A stretch of 64,000 nucleotides of DNA from Pestalotiopsis fici W106-1 (lineage: Eukaryota > Ascomycota > Sordariomycetes > Amphisphaeriales > Sporocadaceae): positions 307,024 through 371,023 of the forward strand of contig NW_006917106.1 of NCBI RefSeq assembly GCF_000516985.1, in the 5' to 3' direction. The notes under the pieces were generated by a model. The model was not told the origin of the DNA, did no database searches, and saw only the letters and a program-made list of their open reading frames with translations. A program made the position numbers and the translations under genes. Position 1 is the first letter of the stretch. Every line of letters starts with the position of its first letter. Below are positions 25,708 to 37,300 of the stretch, piece after piece.

Positions 25708-28194
25708 ATGGGTAAGTCATTCACCATGAATTCGTCAAGTTGAAAAAGCAAAAAAAAAAAAAAAAAAAAAAAAAAACCTACGGAGAGTCCAGGCTAACAT
25801 GAAAGGCAGCAATCCACAATGACACCTCGAGCAATGAGTTCCCAGACCAGGAGAAAGCTGGCGGTGAAGACCATACTCCCTATTTAGCTGCCAACATAGA
25901 GGAGGATTATGAAGGAAAACCTACGGCGGAGGAACTCCGGACACTGCGCCGTGTCCCTACGAACATTCCGATCATCGCCTACCTCATCTGTATTGTCGAG
26001 TTCTCAGAGCGGGCCTCATACTATGGCGTCCAGCCACTAATAAGTAATTTTGTTAACCGCCCTATGCCTACTGGAGGCAATGGCTGGGTAAGTGATGTGT
26101 TCCTAGGTGCTTGCCTTGCATACCTGTGTGGTATCTTAGATATAGTACTTTACGATTACTTGGCTCTTAAGGGTACTATTTTTGGTATGATGGAAACTCG
26201 CTCTGACTTTTTCACAGGGTGCACCTCCAGCTGGTACTCAACAAACAGCTGGTGCCTTGGGCATGGGTACTCAAGTTGCGAATGCTATCGGACAGTCTTT
26301 CAGCGTCATTGCTTAGTAAGTATTGCCGTTGTGATTCAAACTGGCTCTCATGACAATGAAGCCGAGGCGGAGAACGGGGAGAATAGACAACATCGCTCGC
26401 CTCGCTACAAGCAATGCTTTCCTTTCTAGTCTGGTAATGACTAACTTGCTGCGACACAGTGCTTCACCACTCATCTTTGGCTACATTGCGGACGTCAAGA
26501 CGGGCCGGTTCAAGATGATTTCATGGGGCGTTCTCGTCTTTGGCATTGCCCATGTACTCATGTGTGCTGCTGGCGCTCCCGATCTTTTGGCCAATGGAAA
26601 TGCCAAGATTCCTTACTTCATCTCTATCTATATCTTGGCAATTGGTGCTGGTAAGTCAAACCTTCATTTCCTGTACAGAGAGAACGGTTGATCAAGATGC
26701 TGAAAACCGCCATAGCCATGTTCAAGCCCTGTGTTTCGCCCTTGCTACTGGATCAAATGACAATAACCGTCCCTAAAGTCATCACCACGAAGAAGGGCGA
26801 GCGTGTGATCCAAGACCCAGAGTCTGGTACCGAGAGAGTTATGTTGTGGTTCTACCTGGTGATTAACATTGGTGGATTCATGAACGTAGCCACGGCCTAC
26901 ATTGAAAAATATGTAGGGTGGTGGCTAGCATTTCTCGTGCCCCTATTCCTTTACCTACCATTGCCTTTCCTCCTCATGTTTCTCAAGAAGCGATTAATCC
27001 TTCACCCACCGGCTGGTAGTGACCTTGGCAAGATTATCAGGATCATTGGTATCTGCGTAAAGGGGGCGGGCATCAAGGGATTCGGCCGCAAGGGTTTCTG
27101 GGAATCTGCGAAACCATCAGTGATCCGTGCAAAGGGCCTGAACGTTCAAACTGATTGGAACGACGAGTTCGTGGAAGATGTCCGCCGTACATTCCAGGCC
27201 ACTGGAATCTTTTGCTTTTTCCCAATTCAATACCTCAACGACAATGGCATTGGATCGGCCGCCAGTTTCTTATCCACCATGCTGACAACCAATGGTGTGC
27301 CGTAAGTCCAACCATCACTATTCATCCCAAAGTTCCCTCTTGAATTCTACCCGCTGAAACAAAAAAGCTAACCTTACAATAGTAATGATGTGATCAGCAA
27401 CTTTAACACGCTTAGCATTATCTGCGTTGCCCCGATCTTGAACTATGGCCTGTATCCCTTTCTACGCAAGGCTGGCATTCATTACGGTCCCATTGCCCGT
27501 ATTACCACAGGATTGGCATTGTCTTCGATTGGTGGTGCTGCATATACCGTTCTCAACTATTATGCATACAAGCTGTCACCCTGTGGCGAATATGGTTCCA
27601 GCGACTGTACCATTGGCGACGGCGTGGCTCCGATCAGTATATGGTAGGTCGTTTTCTTTCTTTCTTCCTTTAATTTTTGTTTTTGGGGTTGTTTCGGTTG
27701 CAAATCGTCTGCTTATCAGTAATGTTCATTGTAATGGGTATTCAAACTAATAACTGGCATACAGGTGGATGGCAATTCCATTCGCGATAGGTGGTATCTC
27801 GGAGCTGTTTGTCAACGTTCCAGCCTATGGTATTGCCTACTCTCGGGCTCCTGTGAACATGAGGGGTCTGGTCTCCGCCATAAACCTCTTCACGACCGCT
27901 GTGGCATACATCATTGGACTGGCCTGCTCTGCTGTCATCACCGACCCTTACCTGACATGGGACTTTGGCGGCCCCGCCATCGTTGGTGGTGTCTTGACGA
28001 TTATTTTCTACTTCATGTTCAAGCATATCGACGCCGAGGAGTTCCAACTTAGCCAAAAGAACGACAACACAGACTATCATCTAGAGATGGAGGGTACTGT
28101 CAATGTGGTTGGGGAAAATGAACTGAACAAGACGACAAACCACACGGCACCTATCAACAACAATGAGGAAATGCTCATCTCAGCCAAGCAGTAG
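25708..28194 (+). CDS. PTR2-type proton-coupled oligopeptide transporter
   Basis: Imports di- and tripeptides across the plasma membrane with protons. Seven exons fit: 25708-25711, 25810-26087, 26218-26315, 26460-26650, 26716-27301, 27383-27643 and 27765-28194, giving 615 residues. The first coding exon is only ATGG, so the second codon (Ala) spans intron 1, which contains a run of 27 A (25750-25776). The POT signature 'EFSERASYYGVQPL' lies at 65-78 and includes the E-x-x-E-R motif needed for proton coupling. Later blocks are 'FGYIADVKTGRFK', 'MFKPCVSPLLLDQM', 'DWNDEFVEDVRRT', 'NDNGIGSAASFLSTM' and 'WMAIPFAIGGISELFVNVPA'. The hydrophilic N- and C-termini are typical of fungal members. All introns are GT-AG, 65-130 nt. 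Confidence 0.93.
25750..25776 (+). repeat. poly-A tract of 27 inside intron 1
   Basis: An uninterrupted A run within the 98-nt first intron of the peptide-transporter gene. It is a simple mononucleotide repeat and likely variable in length between strains. Confidence 0.9.
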
Positions 28195-29191
28195 TGACAC
28201 TCAGATATGGCACTGGTACTGCTTCAAAGAGGGGGGAAACGAAGGGGGAAACCATTCCAGAATAATCTGGGAACCAGAAGATGGTCTTCTTATCCATTTC
28301 TCTTCCTGCTGGAGCAATATCTCCTTATGAAGTATGTGACGAAAGTGGTTGTGCACCCAAAGATAGTCATTCCAGCACTATGTGAGAAAATGGGAACTCA
28401 CGAAGCCAATCTAAACGCATTGTGTCTCTACCCCTATTGTAACTAGCTCCATCTTTCTGTGTACATAATCCTTACAGTGAGGCTACGTATGGAGATATTA
28501 GACGTCGAGGTCTTCTCATGGCTAGCAACTCCTCGATTGTTGCCTCTAAGCACTCAATCGCGCTCGTCTTTCTGTATATTCGAACATTGTGTCTTGTCCA
28601 TGATTTGGCCCGAACAATTAAATATCTTGCTAGATGAGCAGTGCCATAATTTCAACTATCTACGTTTATAATCACGTGGCCATAGTTGTAAAAGAACACT
28701 GATCCCATAGTCTCATCACGCCCACAAAGAATATTGATTCTAACATCACCGAGGTTAATCCATATATGCCATTAATGTCCAGACCAAGTTGGTAACTTGT
28801 CATTCGTCTTAAGGCTGCTATTAGTGATGCATATATCATTCCGAAGCAGAGATGAGAAATCATTCCTGCGCCCATGAAGTCAACAAAGGTACTTTTCAAT
28901 TTTTTGTAGGAAGCATCACGACGCTATATTGATTTATGGAGCTGATTGTCTGAGATTTACGGATTCTTCCGGTTCATTCGATCAGGGCCCTCGTATATCA
29001 GGAATGAATGTGATTGCAGATGCTGTTGAGTACATAGTCATGCGAGTCCACGTGCGCCTCCGCACTCAAGAAAGCGTAGCGGCATCACTTGCTGATGGAT
29101 TGACAAGTCCGGAGAAACGAATCCTTATCAAGTAGGCTCTCCTCCGGCTACAGTATATGATTGATTTCTTTCTTTCCTTGTTTTTGTTTTG
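28195..29191. other. intergenic, no gene seen
   Basis: About 1 kb with only short frames. A minus-strand frame at 28672-28899 has hydrophobic stretches but no recognisable family and no obvious splice partners. Confidence 0.45.
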
Positions 29192-29821
29192 TTATGATCC
29201 CTTTTCGTCCTCAAGTATTCTGTTCTCTCGTGCACCGAGTAGTTTAACGGGTGGCGATAATATGGATAGGTAGCCTCGATGCATCCAGCGAGGTCCCGCA
29301 AAGATGCAACTTGGCTGTCTCTGGCCCGTCTGGCCACTTTCCTTCGCATGCACTATGTACCCCATGTTCCATATCCCAACGCACTTCTCGACTCGGCGGG
29401 CTTGTCGAATCAGTGGTGCCGAGGCACCTGAATGATTATGCGCATCTAGGGAATCGCAGCCTTCCAACTGCCATGCCGTTATAGAGTTGCAAACAGACAT
29501 TCCCCCCATGGCCCAGCCAAACAAGGCCATACATGTGTGTAATGCTGCATTGCTGAGGAAAATGGCCCGTAAACCGGCACACATATCAAGCCAAAGGTCG
29601 CCCGTCTGTTCGAGCTGGATTTTTGTCGCCTCCTTGAAAATAATTGGGAGGAAAAACCAAAGATTGAGTACGGAGACATTGATCCACATAGCCGAAGATA
29701 TAAGAAATGCCGTGGCATATATGACGCACGTTCTTTGCGTAACGAGTAGAAAAGCTGAAATCGTGTGCAAGACAACCACCACACAGCAAGTGTAGTATAC
29801 TGCGTTATCGTATGAATCCAT
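29192..29821 (-). CDS. hypothetical membrane protein (orphan ORF)
   Basis: An uninterrupted frame of 209 codons starting at an ATG. The first 130 residues have three hydrophobic stretches that could be membrane helices: 'YYTCCVVVVLHTISAFLLVT', 'VSVLNLWFFLPIIF' with the segment before it, and 'ALHTCMALFGWAMGGMSV'. The last 80 residues are hydrophilic and may instead be read-through past a missed intron. I do not recognise a family. It could be a lineage-specific gene or a remnant of a larger polytopic protein. Expression evidence would decide. Confidence 0.4.
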   Translation of the reverse strand: MDSYDNAVYYTCCVVVVLHTISAFLLVTQRTCVIYATAFLISSAMWINVSVLNLWFFLPIIFKEATKIQLEQTGDLWLDMCAGLRAIFLSNAALHTCMALFGWAMGGMSVCNSITAWQLEGCDSLDAHNHSGASAPLIRQARRVEKCVGIWNMGYIVHAKESGQTGQRQPSCIFAGPRWMHRGYLSILSPPVKLLGARENRILEDEKGS

Positions 29822-31059
29822 GATGAGTGCAATCTAGTAAGTGTGTGTGTGATGGTATCAGACGAGATTGCTCGAGTAACAATGGTATATCTCGTCCAGC
29901 CTTGCTTGGCCCTGCTGGAACGAGAACGTAGGGTGGTCTCTTCTTCATATAGTGAACTAGCCAGAGTGAGGAAGAAACACGTTACGCATCTTTGAGATTG
30001 CGCGGACTTTGGTTTGGGATGTTTGAGACGTGCTGATCACGAGACACAAAGCCAATAGTATGAACGCTATGCACGGCAAAGGTTCACTGTTTTGGTCTTA
30101 GTGGAGGAGGCAGAGCCTGAAACAGGCCCGCTCGCGCCGCTTGAGGCAAGGGCACAGTTTCCTTACATGCTTTTATATATGGCAGATGCGCCACCCGTTT
30201 CCATCAAAGATTTCTCGAGAAACATTCATGGTATTACTTCCAATGAATGTGATTATGTAAAGCATGAGCAGGGTCTTAGCCGCTTGTAAAGGTATATTCG
30301 TACGTGACCTCTCCCCTGGCAGAATAAAGCGCCGGAGCTGAACGATTGGCTCAGCCTGTATGAAATATAGGCTCACACGATCGAAAACCATCGAGCATTG
30401 GATTTTGCTTGATAGAAATGATGATCAACTAAAGAGTTTGGTGTTGCATCTTTCCCTCCCAATATTGAGCCTTGATACTGATGAAGTCTTGCTTTGACCA
30501 GTCGCAGCACAGTCGAGCTCAAGGCCAATTGGCAGCAAGCTGCCGTACACAGAGTACTGCCTGCCACGCATAGCACATGCAGCAGCTACATATGTCCATG
30601 TGCACTTGGTACCTGTGGCTGAAGCCGACTTCTGGGAGTCCGACTACATTATGTTACAAGAACGCACCTAGGTAGATGTACGTCGCCGCCCAGTAATAGA
30701 CCGTCTAGACTGTAGCAATTTGAACCAAAATATGAATTGATACTATTTTGGAACCCTGGAAATTGCCCTGATGATGAGAACAAGGTACAACATACCTTAA
30801 TTTTTGGATGACTTCACGGTCAGGGATTCGGCAATGCCCTCCATTCAGTACCTCGATTCATTCATTGCTACTCCCTCATTTGAAGCAATTGATCGATCTA
30901 TTGGAATGTTCCTTTCGCTTCAATGTTCTTCACTTTTTAGGTAGGTACTGATATAAACTGGGGTACCTGGGAACGTACCTTAATGTACTGTGACGTCTGA
31001 CCTCAAGGCTTCAAATTCAATTAGGTATTCAATGTCCCGCTAAACCCCACATTCACCAC
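29822..31059. other. intergenic, no gene seen
   Basis: Only short frames occur. A minus-strand frame at 30173-30391 has one hydrophobic stretch but no start context or splice sites that I could join to the orphan ORF downstream of it. Confidence 0.45.
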
Positions 31060-31324
31060 TACACCTCCTCATGGATTATAAACGTTAGATCGTTACAAGC
31101 CCCGTAATTGAATCCAGCGATCTGCTGCGTACTCTGTCATAATATTTGTGCTGGCCAGTACTGGCTGTTACTGAGGTTCTTCGTCTGGTACCCACACCAG
31201 GTGCTAGAAATTTCTATGAGCCGTATAGCACCATAGAACAGATATGGGAAGATACCAGGCAGATCAAAGCAAAGAAATATGGGGCTTGTACCAATCTAAC
31301 GTTTATAATCCATGAGGAGGTGTA
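31060..31324. mobile_element. MITE with 44-bp terminal inverted repeats
   Basis: Bases 31060-31103 and 31281-31324 are inverted copies of each other with 42 of 44 positions matching. The arms begin TACACCTCCTCATGGATTAT on the left and end with its complement on the right. Each outer end is TA, consistent with the TA target duplication of Tc1/mariner-type elements. The 177-bp centre has no coding frame. Size (about 265 bp), long terminal repeats and lack of coding capacity fit a non-autonomous MITE. The arms differ by two bases and show no RIP damage. Confidence 0.82.
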
Positions 31325-31686
31325 ATATGAGACCAGTCCCTCATTACCTAATCTCCAGAAGCTCGGATCGCAAAGCTGACATGGCTTTCTCTTCTGTCTT
31401 TCGCAAACACCAATGATCGAGCCTTGCCTTGGGCACGTCAGAGCCGCAAATCTTCAACAGCCTGTTGTTGCCCGTCGCCCTTCTGATCTCGCCGTTGTGC
31501 GAACGCTTTCTAACTCTTGCCCTGATCGAGGCAGATTATACAATCCTTATGGTCCATACTCATTAGTCCCCGATCTGGGACCCTGCTGGCTCAGTCGCTA
31601 CCACATTACACAACAACACTGCCTCTGCCGCTGCAGAGCATCAATTGCATTCTGCTGCACTCGACGTCTGTGAGCCTTGCAGCATA
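31325..31686. other. promoter region of LAMTOR1-like gene
   Basis: This is the 362-bp gap between the MITE and the start of the LAMTOR1-like gene. It is C/T-rich and has no TATA box that I can see. Confidence 0.4.
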
Positions 31687-32279
31687 ATGGGAGCCTGCGC
31701 ATCATGCTTAGGCCGAGGACGCCAGGATGCATACGACGAGGCACGTACTTCCCATGTTATTCCGTTGCTGGGATGTAGTATCTCTTTGCTTACCAAACTT
31801 CATCGCAGGAGGATGAATCACGATTACTTCTAGACGATCCAAGCAACTTCCAGTACGGCAGCTTCGGCGACCAAAACCCCAACACACACACGGATCCTCT
31901 TGAGTCGCAAAGAGAGTTGGAGGCACTACAGAAAGTTGTAGCTAAGACATCAAAGTACCGACGCAACCCAAGCGCGATGCCCACGGTCCTGTCCTGCTAA
32001 CCATCTTGCAGTAATCTGGTCGATATCTTTGAGATTGCCCCGTCGCAACCCCAACATGCCCATGCTACCGCCCTCACCGGCCAAGACTCGCGCCTCAACC
32101 GCTATCAAACCATTCTTTCCAAGCTGTCTGCCGACGATGACACGAATGCAATCACAGCTCAGGGTCAAGTGGACTGGCTGAGTGACGATGACACGATGGA
32201 AACGCAAATGGACCCGCCTACAGTCAAAGCAGGTGAGCCGCTGGTGGGCACCTTTGCCGACGCGGTCACGGTAGCATGA
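31687..32279 (+). CDS. LAMTOR1/Meh1-like lysosomal adaptor (Ragulator/EGO complex)
   Basis: Anchors the Ragulator/EGO complex to the vacuolar membrane for amino-acid signalling to TORC1. Three exons fit: 31687-31740, 31809-31954 and 32012-32279, giving 155 residues. The start 'MGACASCLGRGR' carries Gly2 for N-myristoylation and nearby Cys for palmitoylation, the hallmark of this family. The next exon reads 'EDESRLLLDDPSNFQYGSFG' and then 'LESQRELEALQKVVAKTS', which is helical. The third begins 'NLVDIFEIAPSQ'. The best exon 1 end gives AYDE joined to EDESRLL and needs a GC-AG intron (GAG then GCACGT). A GT donor 15 bases later keeps the frame but adds five odd residues. The family call is by pattern; the assignment to EGO is inference from it. 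Confidence 0.8.
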
Positions 32280-33973
32280 GCACAGGTTGCAGTCCCATCA
32301 TCATGTAGTGCGGACCGCCGTTCGATGGTGCCATAGGGTAACCTTGCTGAGCGAGCAGCGGTGAGACATCTGTTGCGTTGCTGCTAGGCTTGACGTCGTG
32401 ACTGTAGCTGCTCTTGCCCTACCGATTGCAATCCTGTTTCTGCAGACATGTCGAGCTGCGACTTTGGGAGGGATCTATATATGTAAAAAGCCGAGGCCAG
32501 CTCTGACAAGGCCGCCAAGTCCTCTGGCACGGATACTGAATCAATCCTCGGTGCACATGTGCTACATACGCACACGAATAGCGAGCCACTGATTGGGCTG
32601 ATTTCTTACTCTGTTCTTTGGGCACGGCCAATCATAGACCGACTTCGCATAATCTCTACTGTTTACATTGGCCCGTAGAGCTACAGCCACGTGCTCGTGA
32701 CCTCTGGGGCCGCCGAGACAGAGGAGTTTCCTCTTGTTCATATAAAATAGACCCATAGTATAATCATTTCTTCTATATCCGATTGTAAACCTCTGCCTTT
32801 ATCGATATAATTACCTTTTTGCTCCCTTGTTCTCCAGCTCGGTTTATGTTGTCGCTGTTATCGTTGTCTGAGGTTTCCGATTGTAGGTACCCATCAATGG
32901 GTATCATTTCCGAAGCCGACTGCCGGGCGCGGGTTTCCTTCAGTTTTCCAGAACACACAAAAAGGATGGCGAATGCCGGCGCTGCGAATGTATCCAAGCC
33001 TGTGCAGCACCGATCCATTTAACCATGTGCGCTACATACATTAGAATGTGCGGCCCGGCCCATCGCTCGTCCACTCAGACGGGCTTGACCGCTACACTGG
33101 GGTTTCCACTCACATGGTTATGGAGTATGGTGCGTGCCAACTAGTGGGATAGCCGAGAGAGCATATGTACTAAGCAGACGCTGCATTTTTTTTTTCCCTC
33201 TCGAATTGGACCCCATCTCCCCTCTCTCTTGCTCGCGTGTCTTCGTCATTGGAGGCGGACGTCCTCGCTGCATTGTCCAAAACAAGCTGCCACTGCCGCT
33301 GTGTCGGACCCCTTTGCCGCTCGTGATCTGAATATTTAGCCACTCCTATATGACGGACAAGGTGTCTGCGAACGGGACACTAGTTAGAGGTTGAGCGATT
33401 TCTCAGAAGGGGTGGTTTTTCCTTTTTTAGAAAAAATCGTGTGATTTTTCAGGTCTACGTGTCGAACGAGAGGCTATCACGTCTTTGCCGTAGGATGAAA
33501 TGGCCAAGGTCCTCGAAGCATTGATCAATCATCAATTTAGAGACTCGCACGCTATCGAAGGAAGGATCAGAACCCTCGACCAAGAACCAATGTAGAAGGG
33601 AAGCGATAGAGAGAGGAGAGAGATACAGAGGAACGAGTTCCCCGAACACAATCTTACGAAACCCACTGGCTGATTCGATAATGTTGTGCCTTTTTTTTTT
33701 TTTTTTTTTTTCCCTTAATCTGTTCTTCGCACTTTTACTTCCTGCTCACTCGTCTCTCCTCACTTCTTTATTTTGGTACTCTCTTTCTCTCACACAATCT
33801 CTTTCTTGCTCTCTCACCGGTCCTTTCTTTCTCTCCCTCTTTTTGGATCGAATCATTCCCCCTTGCCCGATCCCTTACTCGAATACTCAAACACTAACAG
33901 AACGGGTCCCGCTGGTTACCGACAGTGCGACCCAGATCCCGATCATTTTTGCCACCTTTTGCGAGATCCGGCG
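32280..33973. other. intergenic between convergent genes
   Basis: No gene is recognised. It holds a run of 21 T at 33691-33711, followed by a C/T-rich, microsatellite-like stretch to about 33,850. Confidence 0.5.
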
Positions 33974-34306
33974 TCATGTAGTCGAGTTCTGACGAGTCCA
34001 GTGCTGCTGCTGCATGCTATAGATTGCGCTCGCTGCCTCGGCCATATCCCTTTGCGCCTTCTCGATCGTTGCATTTCGATTGCCCTCCCGCTGCCATCGA
34101 TGGATATCACCCTCGAGCTTGGTGTATTTTCGCTGCTTCTTTTCGATATCTTTGCAGAGTTTGCAAATATCTGGTTCATTGTTGGTTTGGTATATGAGCT
34201 TGAGACCGCATGTCTCCCCGGTCCGGTATTCTTTTGTACATTGCTCTCGAAAGTGGCCCCATCGCCAAAATCCGCATTGCCAACGAGTCTGGTCGAAGTA
34301 ACACAT
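33974..34306 (-). CDS. small conserved Cys/Trp-rich fungal protein
   Basis: A single-exon frame of 110 residues from an ATG at 34306. It starts 'MCYFDQTRWQCGFWRWGHFR', continues 'EQCTKEYRTGETCGLK', then 'DICKLCKDIEKKQRKYTKLE' and a charged helical tail with 'IHRWQREGNRNATIEKAQRD'. The paired Cys residues (C-x8-C, C-x-x-C) with His suggest a small zinc-binding head followed by a coiled helix. I recall similar short proteins in other filamentous ascomycetes, without assigned function. A longer overlapping frame on the same strand (34551-33943, TTG start) is a shadow. The real gene could have an upstream exon. Confidence 0.62.
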   Translation of the reverse strand: MCYFDQTRWQCGFWRWGHFREQCTKEYRTGETCGLKLIYQTNNEPDICKLCKDIEKKQRKYTKLEGDIHRWQREGNRNATIEKAQRDMAEAASAIYSMQQQHWTRQNSTT

Positions 34307-37300
34307 TGATTCCTGAAAGGAGTTTGAACTGCACGAGTCGATGTATTAGTATGTTTCTGGCAAGTTGTGGTAGCTCGGGTGGCGCATTGCAATAACATAC
34401 AGACGGTTGACGACCTTGCGCCCAGCGAGGCCCCTGACAGAGACGAGTCGGTGGTGTCCAATAGCTCTCTGACGTTTTGATCCAAGGAGGAAGAGCAATT
34501 TTCCTCGCGGTAAGCGTAAGAGAGATACAGTATCAACGTCAGATAGTACAATGAGTGCTCGACAAATAGTTCGAATCCAGTAAGAGTTGGAGCCGCGAAA
34601 AGTCTTATATACGCTTTGGGACTGTATTCCCCGATATGTTGGTGCGATTCCGAGTTGATATCCTCACGGACAGATAGAACTCTACATGCGTTGGCAAATG
34701 TTTCTCTACACTGCCGTTCCCATAGTTTCTACCCGACTCTTCCATAGTGCCCTCAAGGATTGGTGGAGCATCCACGCATCATGCCTCCTGAGTTGGGTTG
34801 CATAGCAAAGTGCTTGCAGAATCCCGCCCAACATCAAGTTCGGACGATGTATTGATGCCACGTCGGCAGAGGGGAAACTTGAACATCAACTGCTCGACCG
34901 TCCCCCACCTGTTGCTACTCCCTCAGTACATGGACTCACACAATTGAGCATCTTTGCAGCAGGTAGCCCCATGGCCCCCCTGCTCCTGATGCAAACTTCC
35001 CATTGGCTTGTCGCTCATGTTCGACCGACAGTGTTCCTGTACGTAACCTGCACATCCAAATTTGACCTGGAGACCCCTACGCCCGCGTGCTGCCGTCTGC
35101 ACGCAGCTTTGATCGTTCCGCGTCTGCGGCCAAGGGACGAGGCCTGGTGCCATCTCCATATGTAGTCCCACAGCCCAGCAGCCAATGCCCGGAGGTGGCT
35201 AGTGGCGGTTGTCAACCCTACTGCTATTTCTACTGTCATTCATCAGGCACCACAACTTGTCGTAGGTCTGGCATGAAGAATAAATCACGGGGTCTGGCGT
35301 TGAGACTTTGTTGCACTACATGAACCTGCATTGCCTCTACTTCCTACTTAGTCAACCCCCCGCATACGCTACTATCTGCAAGTCAGGGACCAGTCTTTGG
35401 CTGGGGATCACGCCTCTTAAACACCTCCTAAGACACCATTTGTCCATGAAGAACTATATGGCATTCGACAAGGTAGGCCGGTGCCATGCCTTTTCCAAGC
35501 CAGCCAAATACATACAATAAAAGCCCCTACCGTATTTATGCACCAGGTAAAGCCTTGCTTGGAGACAAAACGTGCAACACTTTGAGACAGACTTGATGAC
35601 ATGGCTTGGCTGCGCAACCAAGTTGTTGACTTACCCTTTAACAACAACTACTCTAATACATATAATCAGATATACGTATATACGTATAATACACATGGTG
35701 ACTAGAGAACTATTGTGCGTTGAGCCAGGGTTATGTGCCATCGCAGAAAGACAACAGGCGACAGAGCTGCCTGACTGGAACGAAACAAACTGGGCCAGCC
35801 ACGGTCTCTGGCTCAATCTGGGCAAGAGGTAAACGAGGAATTGGAGTGATACCGCAGTACATCGCAGGCATATCCACGCCCGGAAAGTCAATCTGGGTGG
35901 AATGAATCTCGGCTAGAAGGGATAGGAAGGCCAAGGATCTTCACTGGGGGGTACTTTGTTGTAACAACGTGGCGAAGGCCCCTTGGGTCCCGGCCAGGCC
36001 CACTGCCACGCTCTGATGCCGAGAGTTGTGAGAATTTTGATTTCAAGAAGCCGATCTGATGTACTCATCCTTGGTGGCTCGATTTCGTCATTCTAATGTA
36101 CGTTATAGACTCGGCTATGTATCCCCTTCGCTGTTATCGATGAACTGCCATACCGCCGAACGGGCACCTAGGGCTGTTCTTTGTTTTGTTTTTCTTCCAA
36201 AACATAGCCTAGTTCATGATCAAGAGAAAGACTTCCTTCTATTTGTTGACATGTATGAAAGACTGGTAAGTTAAGGGAAAGGAAAACTCCAAGCAAATAT
36301 GGCAGATCCCTGTATCAAAGGTCTATTTTATTCGGCCCAACACACTTGAAGTCCTGATTATGATATAAGAAAAGTTAGAGCCTCCGCGAAACCACTGCGT
36401 CATGCCGTGATATTCTTGGTCCCTAAATCGCCTATGCAACTGGCGGCTTTGTGCATTTACAATGCTTTAGTGGTCGGATGGACCTGACATCCTAGGCTAG
36501 CAACCTCCTATTGAACTTTCGGAACAGTCTTGTTTTGGGCAGGTAGGGCTGAGCATCGCCCTTCCTTTTTTTTTTTTTTTCTTGATCTTCTCCCATTTCC
36601 TCTATCTGAAGCCCAGATTATGATTATATCTCAGCATTTTCCCAGTCAAGACATGAAGAAAATGCTGTTATGGTCGAAAGAAATGAGAAAGCCAGTATTC
36701 CCAGTAGTATCGTACTGGCTCTGTTGAGCAGGACATTGTGCACATCGCAACAGTCTAGACAAGACCGCCGTCTGCGCAAGCACTTGACGAGAATCGCATT
36801 GTATGACTCTTTATTTAAATGCAGACGCACAATTGCAGTGTTGCTGGCGACCGGATCATCCCGTACATTTCTATAATAATTACTCGCAACAGGAAAACTG
36901 CAACCCAATTTTCTCGTGATGATGCATTTCATGTTCAACAACTCGTGCATCTCTCCATGCAGTACCATGGGGTAGTAGCTCCTTTCCACTCATAACCTCA
37001 TCATACTAGTTGCATGGATAGAGAGCACAACAGTCTGGCATTTACTCCCGACCCACACAAGCCAGGTTGTCATGTGTCACGACAAATTTTGCCGGTCCAG
37101 TAATTGGTTTGCTTCAGGATTTTGTATTTACGGCTCAATTTCCTTTACCTACACATTTTGTATGTGTGCTGTTGAATTTCCATAGCCGCTGGAATGCAGT
37201 ATCGAGACAAACATTCGGCTGGCCATCACAAATCGCAGTCGAGCCTCACTTGTGAGGACATTGCTATTGAGACAGGTGTTTTCTCGGGCAAGTCTGTACC

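Noticed and set aside
33943..34551. 202-codon minus-strand frame
   Set aside because: It begins at TTG, overlaps the Cys-rich 110-residue gene in another frame and reads as Ser/Thr/Arg-rich noise.
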